Shown here piece after piece: positions 63,314 to 64,000 of a stretch of DNA of 64,000 bases. Origin of the DNA: Mesorhizobium ciceri biovar biserrulae WSM1271 (GTDB lineage Bacteria; Pseudomonadota; Alphaproteobacteria; Rhizobiales; Rhizobiaceae). The stretch spans positions 5,355,501-5,419,500 of the forward strand of contig NC_014923.1 of NCBI RefSeq assembly GCF_000185905.1. Direction: 5' to 3'. The notes beneath the pieces are model-generated. The model was not told the origin of the DNA and did not search any database. It was given only the letters and a program-made list of their open reading frames with translations. The translations under genes were made by a program, and so were the position numbers. The first letter of the stretch is position 1; every line of letters begins with the position of its first letter.

Positions 63314-64000
63314 ATGCAAGATATCCGCGTCGTCACCGATTTCCCGCGCAAAATCCGCGAGATCGAGAATTTGTGGATTCCGATGCCGGATGGCGTCAAG
63401 CTGGCGGCGCGTGTCTGGCTGCCGGAAGACGCGGAGAGCGATCCCGTGCCGGCGATCCTCGAATATTTGCCCTATCGCAAGCGTGACGGAACGGTGGAGC
63501 GCGATGCGCTGACGCATCCCTATTTCGCCGGTCACGGCTATGCCGGCGTGCGGGTCGACATGCGCGGCTCGGGCGACAGCGAAGGGCTGTGCAAGGGTGA
63601 GTATCTGAAGCAGGAGCAGGATGACTGCCTGGTGGTCATCGAATGGCTGGCGAGGCAATCCTGGTGCTCGGGAAGCGTCGGCATGATCGGCATCAGCTGG
63701 GGCGGCTTCAACGGGCTGCAGGTCGCGGCCCGCCGGCCGCCGGCGCTGAAAGCCGTCGTTTCGCTGTGTTCGACCGACGACCGCTATAACGACGACGTGC
63801 ATTATCTCGGCGGCGCGATGATGTGCGACAATCTGATGTGGGGAACCACCGCCTGGGCCATCGCCATGACCCCGCCCGACCCGCTCATTGTCGGTGACCG
63901 CTGGCGCGATCTTTGGAAACAACGGCTGAATGGCAATGGCATCTGGATGCAGGACTGGTTCGAACACCAGCGCCGCGACGATTTCTACAAGCACGGTTCG
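63314..64000 (+). CDS. S15/CocE-type alpha/beta hydrolase (partial)
   Basis: The N-terminal 229 residues of an X-Pro dipeptidyl-peptidase/CocE family hydrolase; the rest lies beyond the window. The start at 63314 follows GAGAGGAG. Visible features are the opening WIPMPDGVKLAARVWLP, LEYLPYRKRDGT, VDMRGSGDSEG and the nucleophile elbow GISWGGFNG (Ser near residue 133). It lies 48 bp after the last Dpp gene and probably cleaves the imported peptide or ester. Whole family members are about 600-670 residues. Confidence 0.85.
   Translation, partial: MQDIRVVTDFPRKIREIENLWIPMPDGVKLAARVWLPEDAESDPVPAILEYLPYRKRDGTVERDALTHPYFAGHGYAGVRVDMRGSGDSEGLCKGEYLKQEQDDCLVVIEWLARQSWCSGSVGMIGISWGGFNGLQVAARRPPALKAVVSLCSTDDRYNDDVHYLGGAMMCDNLMWGTTAWAIAMTPPDPLIVGDRWRDLWKQRLNGNGIWMQDWFEHQRRDDFYKHGS

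Overview
The window is a 64 kb stretch of GC-rich alphaproteobacterial DNA. The pcaDCHGB genes divergent from pcaQ, the many high-affinity ABC uptake operons, the GntR/LysR/LacI/DeoR regulators and the frequent ATGA/GTGA gene overlaps all point to a rhizobium. Mesorhizobium or a close Phyllobacteriaceae relative is my best guess, inferred from protein style and not from a marker gene. No rRNA, tRNA, CRISPR, insertion sequence, integrase or phage gene is visible. The coding style is uniform, so it reads as stable chromosomal catabolic territory.

Layout: (1) 1-6.9 kb: sugar ABC transporter (permeases, binding protein, ATPase) with a PfkB kinase and a class I aldolase, divergent from a DeoR repressor; a repeat-type operator lies between them. 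(2) 7.2-10.3 kb: Gfo/Idh dehydrogenase and an alpha/beta hydrolase, convergent with a LacI repressor; a LacI-type palindrome lies upstream. (3) 10.7-12.9 kb: housekeeping rsgA, a fatty-acid-hydroxylase-like membrane protein and a Nudix hydrolase. (4) 12.9-18.7 kb: protocatechuate branch of the beta-ketoadipate pathway, pcaD-C-H-G-B-pobA, divergent from pcaQ over a PcaQ-type site. (5) 18.8-28.0 kb: sugar/aldonate catabolism (aldose epimerase, GntR, IlvD-type dehydratase, SDR, FAH-family enzyme) followed by a PotDABC-type transporter. (6) 28.1-37.3 kb: GntR-centred divergon with a branched-chain-amino-acid-type transporter, amine oxidase, aldo/keto reductase, SnoaL-like, TIGR04076-like and DUF3830-like proteins. 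(7) 37.3-41.6 kb: GntR, class III PLP enzyme, APH-fold kinase and M20 deacylase; the kinase and PLP enzyme resemble the animal hydroxylysine kinase and phospho-lyase pair. (8) 41.8-50.9 kb: GNAT acetyltransferase, MalT-like LuxR regulator, histone-deacetylase-fold amidohydrolase and an amide/urea-type ABC transporter. (9) 51-56.4 kb: ThDP enzyme, Rieske oxygenase, LysR regulator and an FAD amine oxidase. (10) 56.6-64 kb: M19 dipeptidase-like protein, complete Dpp-type transporter and the start of an S15/CocE hydrolase. Two near-identical TAGACA-N4-TGTCTA palindromes tie the amine oxidase of (9) to (10).

As a whole the window is a row of self-contained uptake-plus-catabolism modules for sugars, plant aromatics and amino/amide compounds. 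The least described parts are the kinase/phospho-lyase/deacylase operon at 37.3-41.6 kb, the divergon at 28-37 kb and the two-site palindrome regulon at 56.4-57.8 kb. Recurrent hairpins lie beside or just upstream of solute-binding-protein genes, and strong hairpins separate convergent operons. All functions are assigned by reading the sequence; no database search was run.
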